A DNA stretch of 64,000 nucleotides from assembly GCA_902540785.1 (NCBI GenBank), contig CACBOA010000002.1:34974-98973 (forward strand), written 5' to 3'. Shown piece by piece: positions 52,236 through 62,239 of the stretch; the stretch's first letter is position 1, and the number at the start of each line of letters is the position of its first letter. Source of the stretch: an uncultured Pelagibacteraceae bacterium. Lineage in GTDB: Bacteria; Pseudomonadota; Alphaproteobacteria; Pelagibacterales; Pelagibacteraceae. The notes below the pieces were generated by a model that did no database searches, was not told the DNA's origin, and saw only the letters and a program-made list of their open reading frames with translations. Both the position numbers and the translations under genes were made by a program.

Positions 52236-52809
52236 ATATAAGCTTTATTAAGGCCTTTGGATATAACAAATGCTCTTGTTTTAAAATCTTTTTTGACAAA
52301 CTTTCTGGATCGTCATTTTTATTTATTCTAACTTTTTTTTGCATTATTATTTTTCCTGAGTCTAATTTTGAGTTAACAATGTGAACAGTACAACCAGAAA
52401 ACTTTTCTTTGTTAATTATTGCTCTTTTATGCGTATTTAAACCCTTATATTTGGGTAATAATGAGGGATGTATATTCAGTATTTTACCTTTAAATCTTTT
52501 GATAAAATTTCGTGAGAGTATTTTCATGAATCCTGCTAGACAAATTAGCTGAGTATCTTTCTTTTTTAATATATCTAAAATTTTCTTTTCATCTTTATTT
52601 TTTTTCTTGAAGTCAAAAATTTTAAAATTAATCTTTTTTTTTTTTAAGTAATTAAGAGCGTTAGCTTTTTTATTACTTGATAAAACTAAATTAATTTCAA
52701 TTGGAGAATTTTTTATCTTAGAAAATTTTATTAAATTTTTCATATTACTTCCATTACCAGAGATGAAAATTGTTGTTTTAACCTTCTTAAATCCAGTTGA
52801 TCTTACCAT
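52225..52809 (-). CDS. purN: Phosphoribosylglycinamide formyltransferase
   Basis: FISGNGSNMKNLI, LAGFMKILS, NIHPSLLPKYKGLNTHKRAI. Confidence 0.95.
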   Translation of the reverse strand: MVRSTGFKKVKTTIFISGNGSNMKNLIKFSKIKNSPIEINLVLSSNKKANALNYLKKKKINFKIFDFKKKNKDEKKILDILKKKDTQLICLAGFMKILSRNFIKRFKGKILNIHPSLLPKYKGLNTHKRAIINKEKFSGCTVHIVNSKLDSGKIIMQKKVRINKNDDPESLSKKILKQEHLLYPKALIKLISRN

Positions 52810-53815
52810 TTAATTTGACTTGTTTTTTTCCATTACATATTTTTCCAATTATATATGGTTTGTAGTTTTTGGAAAAAAATTTGATAACTTTTTTAAAATT
52901 TTTTGGATTAATAATTAAACAAAAGCCAACCCCACAATTAAATGTTTTTAACATTTCTTCATCGCTTATGCCATGACTTTTTAACCAATGGAATATTTTG
53001 AGAGAATTTATATTTAATAAATTTATTTCAGCATTAAGATTATTTGGCAAAACTCTTTTTAAGTTATCTGCCACACCTCCACCGGTTATGTTTGCACAAC
53101 CATTTAACAAATTTTTATCAATTAAATTTAAAATTTCTTTTACATAAATCTTGGTAGGCTTAATCAGTTCTTTTTTTAAAAATTTATTCTTTTTAATATT
53201 TATTTTTTTAATATCTATTAACTTTCTGACCAACGAATAACCATTGGAGTGCAACCCACTCGATGGAATTGCTAGAATTAAATCACCATTTTTAATTTTT
53301 TTTCCATTTAATATTTTTTTTTCCTCAACAATGCCCACAGCAAATCCAGCAATATCAAATTTGTTTTTAGCATATGTTCCAGGCATTTCAGCGGTTTCTC
53401 CACCAACTAGGTTACAGTTAGAAATTTTGCATCCTTTTAAAATTCCCCTCATAATAGATTTTAACTTTAAAAGATTTACTTTATTAATTGAAATATAGTC
53501 TAAAAAAAATAAAGGTCTTGCTCCTTGTACAATTAAGTCGTTAACACTCATCGCAACAAGATCGATTCCAATTGTATTAAATTTATTAATTGAATTCGCA
53601 ATTTCAATTTTTGTTCCAACCCCATCTGTACAAGCTACAATTTTAGGATTTTTGAGATTTTTTGGAATATTAGAGATTGATCCAAAACCACCGATATTAT
53701 TAAACTTTTTTTTGCCTTTTTTTCTTGTAGAAATATTAGATATGAATTTTACAAATTTATCAGCAGCATTAATATCAACACCACTTTTTTTATATGTTAA
53801 TATATTTTTACTCAT
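52787..53815 (-). CDS. purM: Phosphoribosylformylglycinamidine cyclo-ligase
   Basis: YKKSGVDINAAD, VACTDGVGTKIEIA, VGGETAEMPGTY. Confidence 0.97.
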   Translation of the reverse strand: MSKNILTYKKSGVDINAADKFVKFISNISTRKKGKKKFNNIGGFGSISNIPKNLKNPKIVACTDGVGTKIEIANSINKFNTIGIDLVAMSVNDLIVQGARPLFFLDYISINKVNLLKLKSIMRGILKGCKISNCNLVGGETAEMPGTYAKNKFDIAGFAVGIVEEKKILNGKKIKNGDLILAIPSSGLHSNGYSLVRKLIDIKKINIKKNKFLKKELIKPTKIYVKEILNLIDKNLLNGCANITGGGVADNLKRVLPNNLNAEINLLNINSLKIFHWLKSHGISDEEMLKTFNCGVGFCLIINPKNFKKVIKFFSKNYKPYIIGKICNGKKQVKLNGKINWI

Positions 53816-53826
53816 TAATTTATATT

Positions 53827-54906
53827 ATGGTATTTAAAACAAAAAAAAGTAAATCAAACATCTTATATATTTTTTTTGTTGTTCTATCTTTAAATATATT
53901 TTTTTTTTCCACAGATAAGAATTTTGCAAAATCATTCGAAATAGAAAATATTGATATATCAAGACCATTTGAAATAAACTTTGATAAGAATCAAGTGATT
54001 AATGAGGGTTTTTATCAAGCTTTTTTTGAATTAATTGCATTAATAGTGAGCTCTAATGATAGAAAAAAAATTGATAATATCAAATTAAATAACCTTAAAG
54101 GAATGATTGAATCATTTTCTATTCAGGAAGAAAAGTTTATTAATAATATTTATTACGTAAATTTAGGGGTGTCTTTTAATAAAAAAAAAATTTATAATTA
54201 TTTAGAGGAAAAAAATATTTTTCCATCAGTACCAATAAAAAAAAAATTTTTATTTATTCCTATTATCATAGATGAAAATAAAAAAGATCTTTTAATCTTT
54301 AATAACAACATAATCTATGAAAATTGGAATAAAGATTTAGTTAAAACACATTTGATTGAATATATATTGCCAACTGAAGACCTAGAGGACTTAAATCAAA
54401 TAAAAAAAAAATATGAAATTATCGAACAGTACAATTTTGCTGAGATAATTTCAAAATATAATTTAAAAGACTCCATTATTTCATTGATTTTTAGAGATAA
54501 AGATCAATTAAGAGTTTTGTCGAGGATAACTTATAACAAAAATGTAATTCTAAAAAACCAGTCTTATTTTCAGAGAGATGTTAACGATGAAGAACAGGCT
54601 AAAAAATTAATTAAGGAGTTAAAAATAGTTTATGAAGATCATTGGAAAAAAATAAATCAAATTAATACTTCAATAAAGCTCCCATTAAATATAAAAATCA
54701 GTAATAAAGATTATAAGACTATATCTGATTTTGAGAAGAATTTAGATGATCTTGATTTAATAAACAATTTTCTTATAACAAAATTTGACGAAAATTTTAC
54801 TTATTATAAAGTGATATTTAATGGAACTCCAAGTATTTTTTTAAAGATAATGGAGGAAAAAAATTACAGTTTCAATACTCAAAATAAAATTTGGTTAATC
54901 AAATAA
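53827..54906 (+). CDS. DUF2066 family protein
   Basis: FYQAFFELIALIVSS domain start, purM-DUF2066-hda order; start MVFKTKKSK at 53827 preferred. Confidence 0.7.
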   Translation: MVFKTKKSKSNILYIFFVVLSLNIFFFSTDKNFAKSFEIENIDISRPFEINFDKNQVINEGFYQAFFELIALIVSSNDRKKIDNIKLNNLKGMIESFSIQEEKFINNIYYVNLGVSFNKKKIYNYLEEKNIFPSVPIKKKFLFIPIIIDENKKDLLIFNNNIIYENWNKDLVKTHLIEYILPTEDLEDLNQIKKKYEIIEQYNFAEIISKYNLKDSIISLIFRDKDQLRVLSRITYNKNVILKNQSYFQRDVNDEEQAKKLIKELKIVYEDHWKKINQINTSIKLPLNIKISNKDYKTISDFEKNLDDLDLINNFLITKFDENFTYYKVIFNGTPSIFLKIMEEKNYSFNTQNKIWLIK

Positions 54907-54907
54907 A

Positions 54908-55570
54908 ATGCGAGATACAGATCAGAAAATTATAAAATTTGCACATGAAGAAAACTTAAGAGATAGCGACTTCTTTGTATCCGTAAGTAATAAGCATGTT
55001 TATGACTTGTTAAATAGATGGCCAAAATGGGAAAATAATCTAATAAATATATGCGGAGAAAATTTTTCAGGCAAAAGCCACCTTGTAAATATTTTCATTA
55101 AAAAGTTTAAAGGGATTATTTTAAATGCAGACAATTTTGAGAATGAAAATTTAATGAATTTAGATTTTTATAAAAATATAGTTTTAGAAAATTTAGATAA
55201 AAAAAATAATGACAAACTTATTTATAGTTTAATCAATACCGTAGAGCAAAACAATAAATTTCTTATTGTTACAACAATTAAACCTATATCCGAAATTGAT
55301 TTTGACTTGATCGATTTAAAATCAAGAGCAAAAAATTTTTTAATACAAAATATTAATAAACCTGATGATGAATTGATATTTGCGCTTTTAGTTAAGAATT
55401 TGTCAGATAGGCAGATTATTATTGAAAAAAAGTTACTTAATTATGTAGTTAATAGAATTCATAGATCATATAGTAAAATATTTGATTTTATATATAAGAT
55501 CGACGAAATGAGTCTAAAAAAAAAAAAATCTATTAATATGAATTTAATAAAGGAAATTTTAGGAGAATAG
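54908..55570 (+). CDS. hda: Hda/DnaA-like regulatory ATPase homologue
   Basis: FFVSVSNKHVYDLLNRWPKWENNLINICGENFSGKSHLVNIF. Confidence 0.85.
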   Translation: MRDTDQKIIKFAHEENLRDSDFFVSVSNKHVYDLLNRWPKWENNLINICGENFSGKSHLVNIFIKKFKGIILNADNFENENLMNLDFYKNIVLENLDKKNNDKLIYSLINTVEQNNKFLIVTTIKPISEIDFDLIDLKSRAKNFLIQNINKPDDELIFALLVKNLSDRQIIIEKKLLNYVVNRIHRSYSKIFDFIYKIDEMSLKKKKSINMNLIKEILGE

Positions 55571-57355
55571 TTGAATACTTACAGAACTCATAATTGTGAT
55601 GAACTAAGAATAAAAGATGTTAGTAAAAAAGTATTACTCTCTGGATGGATTAACAAAAAAAGAGACCATGGTAACCTTTTATTTGTTGATTTGAGAGATA
55701 ATTACGGAATTACCCAATGTATAATTGATAAAGAAAATCCAAATTTTTCAATTCTTGAAAAAATTCAACTTGAAACTGTTATAAAAGTTGATGGGGAAGT
55801 AGTTAATAGGTCGGAAGAAACAATAAACAAAGAAATTAACACAGGAGAGATAGAAGTAGTTATAAAGAGTTTTGATATTTTAGGAACCTGTAAAGAACTT
55901 CCAATGCCTATATTTAGTGATCAAGAATATTCAGAGGAGATAAGATTAAAATATAGATTTTTAGATTTAAGAAGAAAAAAAATTCATGAAAATATTATTT
56001 TAAGATCAAAAGTAATTTCTTTTATAAGGAATGAGATGAATAAGCTTGGTTTTTTAGAATATCAAACACCAATTTTGACATCATCAAGTCCTGAAGGAGC
56101 AAGAGATTTTCTAGTTCCTAGCAGATTGAGCCCTGGGAAATTTTATGCTCTACCCCAAGCACCTCAACAATTCAAACAATTAATCATGGTTTCAGGGTTC
56201 GATAAATATTTTCAAATCGCACCTTGCTTTAGAGATGAAGATGCAAGGTCAGATAGAAGTCCTGGAGAGTTTTATCAATTAGACTTGGAAATGTCTTTTG
56301 TAGAACAAAAAGATGTTTTTAATGTCGTAGAAACTCTTTTAGTAAATACTTTTAAAAAATTTTCAAAAAAAAAATTATTACAAGAAAAATTTCCAAGAAT
56401 TCCTTATAAAGATTCGATGATTAAGTATGGTACTGATAAGCCTGACCTTAGAAATCCTTTAATAATTAATGATATAACTGATATTTTTTTAAGAGATGAT
56501 GTTAAATTTGATATCTTTAAAAAATTAGTAAAATCTGGATCTAAGGTAAGATGTATAATCACAAAAAATACAAAAAATAAACCGAGAAGTTTCTTTGATG
56601 GAATTGATAAATGGGCAAAAGATCAAGGAGCATCTGGTATGGCATATTTTACGTTTGAAATGGAGAAAGAAGTTTTTGGCAAAGGGCCTGTAGGGAAATT
56701 TTTTTCAAAAGACGCTCTTAAGGAATTAATGAAAAAGACGGGTGCTAATATAGGCGATAGTATTTTTTTTGCATGCAATAAAGAAAAAGATTTAGAAACT
56801 ATTACTGCGGCAGCAAGAAATAAAATTGCCCAAGATTTAGATTTAATAGACGGAAACGTTTTTGCATTTTGTTGGATTATTGATTATCCAATGTATGAGA
56901 AAGATGAGGAAACTAAAAAGATTAAATTCAGTCATAATCCTTTTTCTATGCCCCAAGGAGATATAGATAAAATTAATTTTGATAAACCTTTAGAAATTCT
57001 GGCTTACCAGTATGACATTGTGTGCAACGGGATTGAACTTTCTTCTGGTGCTATTAGAAACCATATTCCTGAGTTAATGTACAAACTATTTGCTGTTGCT
57101 GGATATGACAAAAGTCAAGTTGATCAAAAATTTAGTGGAATGATAAATGCATTAAATTATGGCGCACCACCACATGGAGGCATTGCTCCAGGTTTAGATA
57201 GAATAATCATGCTTTTGGCAGATGAAAAAAATATAAGAGAAGTTACAATGTTTCCTATGAATCAAAATGCTCAGGATTTAATGATGAATGCTCCCTCAGA
57301 AATCAGTGAGGAACAATTGAAAGAATTAAGTATTTCCTTAAAATTAAAGAAATAA
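55571..57355 (+). CDS. aspS: Aspartyl-tRNA synthetase
   Basis: YRTHNCDELR, SGWINKKRDHGNLLFVDLRDNYG, FRDEDARSDRSPGEFYQLDLEMSF, GGIAPGLDRIIMLL; TTG start. Confidence 0.97.
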   Translation: MNTYRTHNCDELRIKDVSKKVLLSGWINKKRDHGNLLFVDLRDNYGITQCIIDKENPNFSILEKIQLETVIKVDGEVVNRSEETINKEINTGEIEVVIKSFDILGTCKELPMPIFSDQEYSEEIRLKYRFLDLRRKKIHENIILRSKVISFIRNEMNKLGFLEYQTPILTSSSPEGARDFLVPSRLSPGKFYALPQAPQQFKQLIMVSGFDKYFQIAPCFRDEDARSDRSPGEFYQLDLEMSFVEQKDVFNVVETLLVNTFKKFSKKKLLQEKFPRIPYKDSMIKYGTDKPDLRNPLIINDITDIFLRDDVKFDIFKKLVKSGSKVRCIITKNTKNKPRSFFDGIDKWAKDQGASGMAYFTFEMEKEVFGKGPVGKFFSKDALKELMKKTGANIGDSIFFACNKEKDLETITAAARNKIAQDLDLIDGNVFAFCWIIDYPMYEKDEETKKIKFSHNPFSMPQGDIDKINFDKPLEILAYQYDIVCNGIELSSGAIRNHIPELMYKLFAVAGYDKSQVDQKFSGMINALNYGAPPHGGIAPGLDRIIMLLADEKNIREVTMFPMNQNAQDLMMNAPSEISEEQLKELSISLKLKK

Positions 57356-58180
57356 TTATTTTTTACCCTTCAGACTTATTTTTACATCTGATAAATCTAC
57401 TAGGTTTTTTTTGTAATTACTTCTTACAAAGCCTTTGCTAGTCATATCTTTAACAATTTTTAATAGTTGATTTTGCTCGTCAGGATTTTTTTCATCTAAA
57501 TTTGTATTTTCACTAGTTCCAATAGCTGGTGTATGAGCTAAATCTTCCCTATTTTGATAAGAAATAGCTAGTTCTCTAAATATATAATCTAAAATTGATG
57601 TGGCACTTAAAATCCGGTCATTTCCATAAACTTTACCAGATGGCTCAAATTTTGTTCCTACGAACGCATTTATAAACTCATCTAGCGGAACACCATATTG
57701 AAGTCCTAGTGATATAGCAATTGCAAAATTATTCATTAAGGCTTTTACTAACTCACCCTCTTTACTTGTATCAATAAAAATTTCACCAATTTTACCATCC
57801 TCGTACTCTCCTGTATGTAAATAAACTTTATGGTCACCTATTGTTGCTTTTTGGATATAACCTTTTCTCCTATCAGGCATGCTTAATCTTTTTTCGTGCA
57901 AATCTGAATTATTTGATGTTTTTTTTATAATTTTTTCTAGATTTTTTTGACTTGATTGTTTGTTATTAGATTTAACAATGACACTGGTATCATTTAAAAT
58001 TTTTTTATTATTTGGATCTAAACTTTTTGTCTTTCTATTATCAAGTTTAACATCTAATATCTCAAATTCTCCATCGTCTCTTTTTTCTAAGTTTTTTAAC
58101 TCTGCCTCATTTATGCTATCTAAATGATGATTTACCTTAAATGTACAAGTGTAATAAGTCTCGACTAAATATTTTGCCAT
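57356..58180 (-). CDS. Stand-alone protein homologous to the C-terminal part of B12-dependent (class II) ribonucleotide reductase
   Basis: [108 protein letters not shown]. Confidence 0.85.
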   Translation of the reverse strand: MAKYLVETYYTCTFKVNHHLDSINEAELKNLEKRDDGEFEILDVKLDNRKTKSLDPNNKKILNDTSVIVKSNNKQSSQKNLEKIIKKTSNNSDLHEKRLSMPDRRKGYIQKATIGDHKVYLHTGEYEDGKIGEIFIDTSKEGELVKALMNNFAIAISLGLQYGVPLDEFINAFVGTKFEPSGKVYGNDRILSATSILDYIFRELAISYQNREDLAHTPAIGTSENTNLDEKNPDEQNQLLKIVKDMTSKGFVRSNYKKNLVDLSDVKISLKGKK

Positions 58181-58295
58181 AAAACCTCAATTAAAAAAAA
58201 TAATTTGATTAACGATTCAATTTGTTTATATACAAAAACAAATTTTAGTCTAATTTATTTTATACAATTTTGAATTGAAAATATTTTAATTTTAT

Positions 58296-58655
58296 ATGTT
58301 GACACTTTTTAAAAAAATTTTCATTTGGTGGAATCGCGATACATTTGGCACAAGATTGAAAACAATTTTTTTTGGTAAACTTGTTGGGAAAGATGATTTT
58401 GGAAATAAATACTATGAGAGTAAAAAAGGAAAGAGATGGATCATTTATGCAGATGAAATTGATGCGAGTAAAATACCTGTAGAGTGGTATTCATGGATGC
58501 ACTTCACATCAAACAAAATTGAAAAAAATCATAAACTCGAAAAATATAAATGGCAAAAACCCCACAAACCAAACTTAACAGGTACGGATTCCGCTTACTA
58601 TCCAAATAAAAATAAAAATATTAATGAAAAAAAATATAAAAGTTGGAAAGATTGA
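58296..58655 (+). CDS. NADH:ubiquinone oxidoreductase NDUFA12-type accessory subunit
   Basis: TRLKTIFFGKLVGKDDFGNKYYESKKGKRWIIYADEIDASKIPVEWYSWMH. Confidence 0.9.
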   Translation: MLTLFKKIFIWWNRDTFGTRLKTIFFGKLVGKDDFGNKYYESKKGKRWIIYADEIDASKIPVEWYSWMHFTSNKIEKNHKLEKYKWQKPHKPNLTGTDSAYYPNKNKNINEKKYKSWKD

Positions 58656-59025
58656 ATATAAATTTTTATTCTTAATCTTATTTTTATTCTTTAATCTCTA
58701 TACTAGTTTGAATTCAAATTCTGATTTGGAAGGGACTGTAACTGAAATTAAAGTATTGGATAAGATAAGCTCAAAAAATATATTGTTAAAACTAAATAAT
58801 GGTGATGAAACTCGACATAAAGATCTTTCAATAAAAAGTATGAAATGTAAAAATTCAGAGTTCGATGATAATCCTGAAATCACTGCATATATTCAAGTAA
58901 AAGACTTAAGTAATCAAAACAAAGACGATGTATTCGTATTTAATGGTTGGATGTTTTCGTCTAGCCCATCAATAGTTCCGTTTGATCATCCAGTTTATGA
59001 CATATGGCTTATTAAGTGTTATTAA
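58624..59025 (+). CDS. DUF2155 family protein
   Basis: LEGTVTEIKVLDKISSK...VFNGWMFSSSPSIVPFDHPVYDIWLIKC. Confidence 0.85.
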   Translation: MKKNIKVGKIEYKFLFLILFLFFNLYTSLNSNSDLEGTVTEIKVLDKISSKNILLKLNNGDETRHKDLSIKSMKCKNSEFDDNPEITAYIQVKDLSNQNKDDVFVFNGWMFSSSPSIVPFDHPVYDIWLIKCY

Positions 59026-60359
59026 ACAATTTTCTCATTATCAAGCCAACTCACATTAAAATCAGAATTAATAAACTTTTCATGATTAAGTAATTTTTTG
59101 TGCAAAGGTATAGTTGTTGTAATTCCATCAATCACAAATTCATCAAGGGATCTATTCATTCTTTGAATTGCCTCTGTTCTATTTCTTCCATGACAAATTA
59201 ATTTACAAATTAAGCTATCATAATATGGAGTAACTTTGTAACCTTGAAAAATTGCACCATCTACTCTAGTTCTAAATCCTGACGGTTGATTGCACATTGC
59301 AATAGTTCCAGGAGAGGGTTGAAAATTATTACTCGGATCTTCTGCATTAATTCTACACTCAATGGCATGACCTCTCGGATTAACGTCTGATTGTTCTAAA
59401 GCAGTCTCTCCTGTATAAGCTATCCATATTTGTTCTTTGATAATATCTATACCTGTAACCATTTCAGAAACTGGATGTTCTACTTGTACTCTCGTGTTCA
59501 TTTCTAAAAAGTAAAATTTTCCATCCTCATATATAAATTCCACAGTTCCAGCACCCTCATATCCAATTTTACTTACCATACTTACAGTTCTTTTAAAAAG
59601 ATCTCTTCTAATTTCATCATTTAAAACCGGACTTGGAGTTTCCTCAATTAATTTTTGATGTCTTCTTTGAACAGAACAATCTCTCTCATGCAAATGAATT
59701 GTTCTATTTTTTCCAGCTAATATCTGTACTTCAATATGCCTTGGATTTTGAAAAAATTTTTCAATATAAACCTCGTCGTTACCAAAATATTTTTTTGCTT
59801 CTGATCTTGCAGTTAAAAATAATGAATCAAAATCTTCCTCGTTGTGAACTATCTTCATTCCTTTTCCGCCACCTCCACCAGAAGCTTTTATTAAAACTGG
59901 AAACCCAATTTTTTTAGATAGTTCTTTTGCTTCCACTACGTTCTTAACTCCACCCTCTGATCCCTCTATAATTGGTAAACCATTTTCTTTTGCAATTTTT
60001 TTAGCTTGAATTTTGTCACCCATCATTTCTATGTGTTTAGATGATGCACCAATAAATTTTATTTTATTTTCTTCTAACATTCTCGCAAAATTTGCATTTT
60101 CTGACAAAAAACCATAGCCTGGGTGGACTGCTTCAGCACCTGTAAGATCTATAGCGGATAACAAAGCAGGTATATTCAAGTAACTACTGGAAGGTTGATG
60201 TGAGCCAATACAAACACTTTCATCAGCCAATTTTACATGCATGCTATTTCTGTCTACATCTGAGTGAACAGCAACTGTAGAAATTCCCCATTCTTTACAT
60301 GCTCTTATTACTCTAACTGCAATTTCTCCACGATTTGCGATTAAGATTTTTTTAAACAT
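59022..60359 (-). CDS. accC: Acetyl-CoA carboxylase biotin carboxylase subunit
   Basis: KILIANRGEIAVRVIRAC, KASGGGGGKGMKIV, FLEMNTRVQVEHPVSE. Confidence 0.97.
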   Translation of the reverse strand: MFKKILIANRGEIAVRVIRACKEWGISTVAVHSDVDRNSMHVKLADESVCIGSHQPSSSYLNIPALLSAIDLTGAEAVHPGYGFLSENANFARMLEENKIKFIGASSKHIEMMGDKIQAKKIAKENGLPIIEGSEGGVKNVVEAKELSKKIGFPVLIKASGGGGGKGMKIVHNEEDFDSLFLTARSEAKKYFGNDEVYIEKFFQNPRHIEVQILAGKNRTIHLHERDCSVQRRHQKLIEETPSPVLNDEIRRDLFKRTVSMVSKIGYEGAGTVEFIYEDGKFYFLEMNTRVQVEHPVSEMVTGIDIIKEQIWIAYTGETALEQSDVNPRGHAIECRINAEDPSNNFQPSPGTIAMCNQPSGFRTRVDGAIFQGYKVTPYYDSLICKLICHGRNRTEAIQRMNRSLDEFVIDGITTTIPLHKKLLNHEKFINSDFNVSWLDNEKIV

Positions 60360-60793
60360 TATTCTAGAATGATTAAGACTTGTCCAAATTCGACAGGTTG
60401 TCCATCACTCACCAAAATTTTCTTTACAACACCGGCTGAAGTCGAAGGAACATGATTCATTGTTTTCATAGCTTCAACAATCATAACTGTATCACCTTTT
60501 TTAATTTTTTTTCCAACTTCAACAAACTTTTTTGCTCCAGGTTCTGGTGCATGATATGCAGTTCCAATTATTGGAGACTTAATTTCTATACCAGAAATAA
60601 TATCATCTGAAATATTCGCACCTGGACTTGATGAAGAAACTACTTTTGGATTCGGAAAAGATTGACTGTTTACTGATACACTATTTTTTGAAACTTTAAT
60701 TTTTGTATCCTTAACTGTATATTCTAATTCAGTGAGTTTAAATTCATCTAAATATTCAGTTAATTCTTTAATTATTTTTTTATCAATTTTCAT
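60359..60793 (-). CDS. accB: Biotin carboxyl carrier protein
   Basis: C-terminal biotinyl motif VEAMKTMNHV. Confidence 0.96.
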   Translation of the reverse strand: MKIDKKIIKELTEYLDEFKLTELEYTVKDTKIKVSKNSVSVNSQSFPNPKVVSSSSPGANISDDIISGIEIKSPIIGTAYHAPEPGAKKFVEVGKKIKKGDTVMIVEAMKTMNHVPSTSAGVVKKILVSDGQPVEFGQVLIILE

Positions 60794-61229
60794 TTTTTAG
60801 GAGCTTTTGCATAGAAATTATGGCTAAAATATAACCATCTGTACCTAATCCAAAAATTCCACCAGTAACTATATCACTTATGAGGGATTTTTGTCTAAAT
60901 TCTTCTCTCTTATATATATTCGATATATGTAATTCTATAATAGGTTTTTTAAATACATCCAAAGCATCTCTTATGGCAACTGATGTATGTGTGAAAGCAG
61001 CAGCATTTATTATAATTCCATCAAATTTTTTTCTGGACTTTTGAATTATATTCACCAATTCTCCCTCAACATTAGATTGAGCAAATTCTACTTTTAGACC
61101 CAATTCATTTGATTTTTTTTCGCAGATTTCTTTAAGTTCTTTAAAAGTAATTGAGCCATATTGTGATTGTTCTCTTTCACCTAATAGATTAAGATTTGGA
61201 CCATTAATAATAATTATTTTATTATTCAT
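60783..61229 (-). CDS. aroQ: 3-dehydroquinate dehydratase type II
   Basis: INGPNLNLLGEREQSQYG, IINAAAFTHTSVAIRDAL, HISNIYKREEFRQKS. Confidence 0.96.
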   Translation of the reverse strand: MNNKIIIINGPNLNLLGEREQSQYGSITFKELKEICEKKSNELGLKVEFAQSNVEGELVNIIQKSRKKFDGIIINAAAFTHTSVAIRDALDVFKKPIIELHISNIYKREEFRQKSLISDIVTGGIFGLGTDGYILAIISMQKLLKNEN

Positions 61230-61245
61230 TCAGCTTTTATATACG

Positions 61246-61464
61246 ATGAAAAAAATAAAAAAAATAAAAATTAAAATAAATGGTAGTTTTAAATTTATAA
61301 AAGACAATACAAATTTATCTGATCTTTTAAAAACTTTAAAAATACCATTAAAAAAAGTGGCAATTGAGTTAAATCAAGAAATATTAGATAAAAAAAAACT
61401 TAACAAACAAATCTTAAGAAATAATGATAAAATAGAAATAGTCCACTTTATTGGAGGCGGTTAG
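61246..61464 (+). CDS. thiS: Sulfur carrier protein ThiS
   Basis: 72 aa, beta-grasp, C-terminal GGG; overlaps thiG. Confidence 0.88.
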   Translation: MKKIKKIKIKINGSFKFIKDNTNLSDLLKTLKIPLKKVAIELNQEILDKKKLNKQILRNNDKIEIVHFIGGG

Positions 61465-61465
61465 T

Positions 61466-62239
61466 TTGAAAAAAGATAAATTTATAATTGCTGGAAGAAA
61501 TTTTAAATCTCGTTTGATTGTTGGGACAGGAAAATATAAAAATATGTCGCAATGTGCTAAGGCAGTTAAGTTATCAGGTGCAAGTATAGTTACTGTAGCT
61601 GTTAGGAGAGTTAATATATCAGATAAAAGAAAAGCTCTTTTAATGGATTATATTGATCCAAAGAAAATCACTTATTTGCCAAACACTGCAGGTTGTTTCA
61701 ATTCAAAAGACGCTTTGAGAACACTTAGATTAGCAAGAGAGATTGGAGGATGGAAATTAGTAAAATTAGAGGTTTTGGGTGATAAAAAAAATTTATTTCC
61801 AGATATGATTGAAACACTGAAGTCAACTGAAGTTTTATCCAGAGAGGGATTTAAAGTTATGGTTTATTGTAATGACGATCCATTGATGGCTAAAAGATTA
61901 GAAAATGCTGGTGCATGCGCAATTATGCCTTTAGCTGCTCCTATAGGCTCTGGGCTTGGGATTCAAAATGATACAAATATTAAGATAATCAGGAAACAGA
62001 CTAAAGTACCTTTAATTATTGATGCAGGTCTTGGTCAAGCCTCTGATGCAACAATAGCAATGGAGCTAGGGTGTGATGGCGTTTTAGTTAATACTGCAAT
62101 AGCTAAAGCAACTAAGCCTTTTAATATGGCTTTGGCATTTAAGAATGCAGTAATTGCAGGAAGACAATCTTATTTATCAGGAAGAATTCAAAAAAATCTA
62201 ATGGGTAGTGCATCATCACCTTCAAAGGGAATTATTTAG
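61466..62239 (+). CDS. thiG: Thiazole synthase
   Basis: RLIVGTGKYKN, VKLEVLGD, PLIIDAGLGQASDATIAMELGCDGVLVNTAIA; TTG at 61466 (ORF track extends to 61451). Confidence 0.95.
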   Translation: MKKDKFIIAGRNFKSRLIVGTGKYKNMSQCAKAVKLSGASIVTVAVRRVNISDKRKALLMDYIDPKKITYLPNTAGCFNSKDALRTLRLAREIGGWKLVKLEVLGDKKNLFPDMIETLKSTEVLSREGFKVMVYCNDDPLMAKRLENAGACAIMPLAAPIGSGLGIQNDTNIKIIRKQTKVPLIIDAGLGQASDATIAMELGCDGVLVNTAIAKATKPFNMALAFKNAVIAGRQSYLSGRIQKNLMGSASSPSKGII

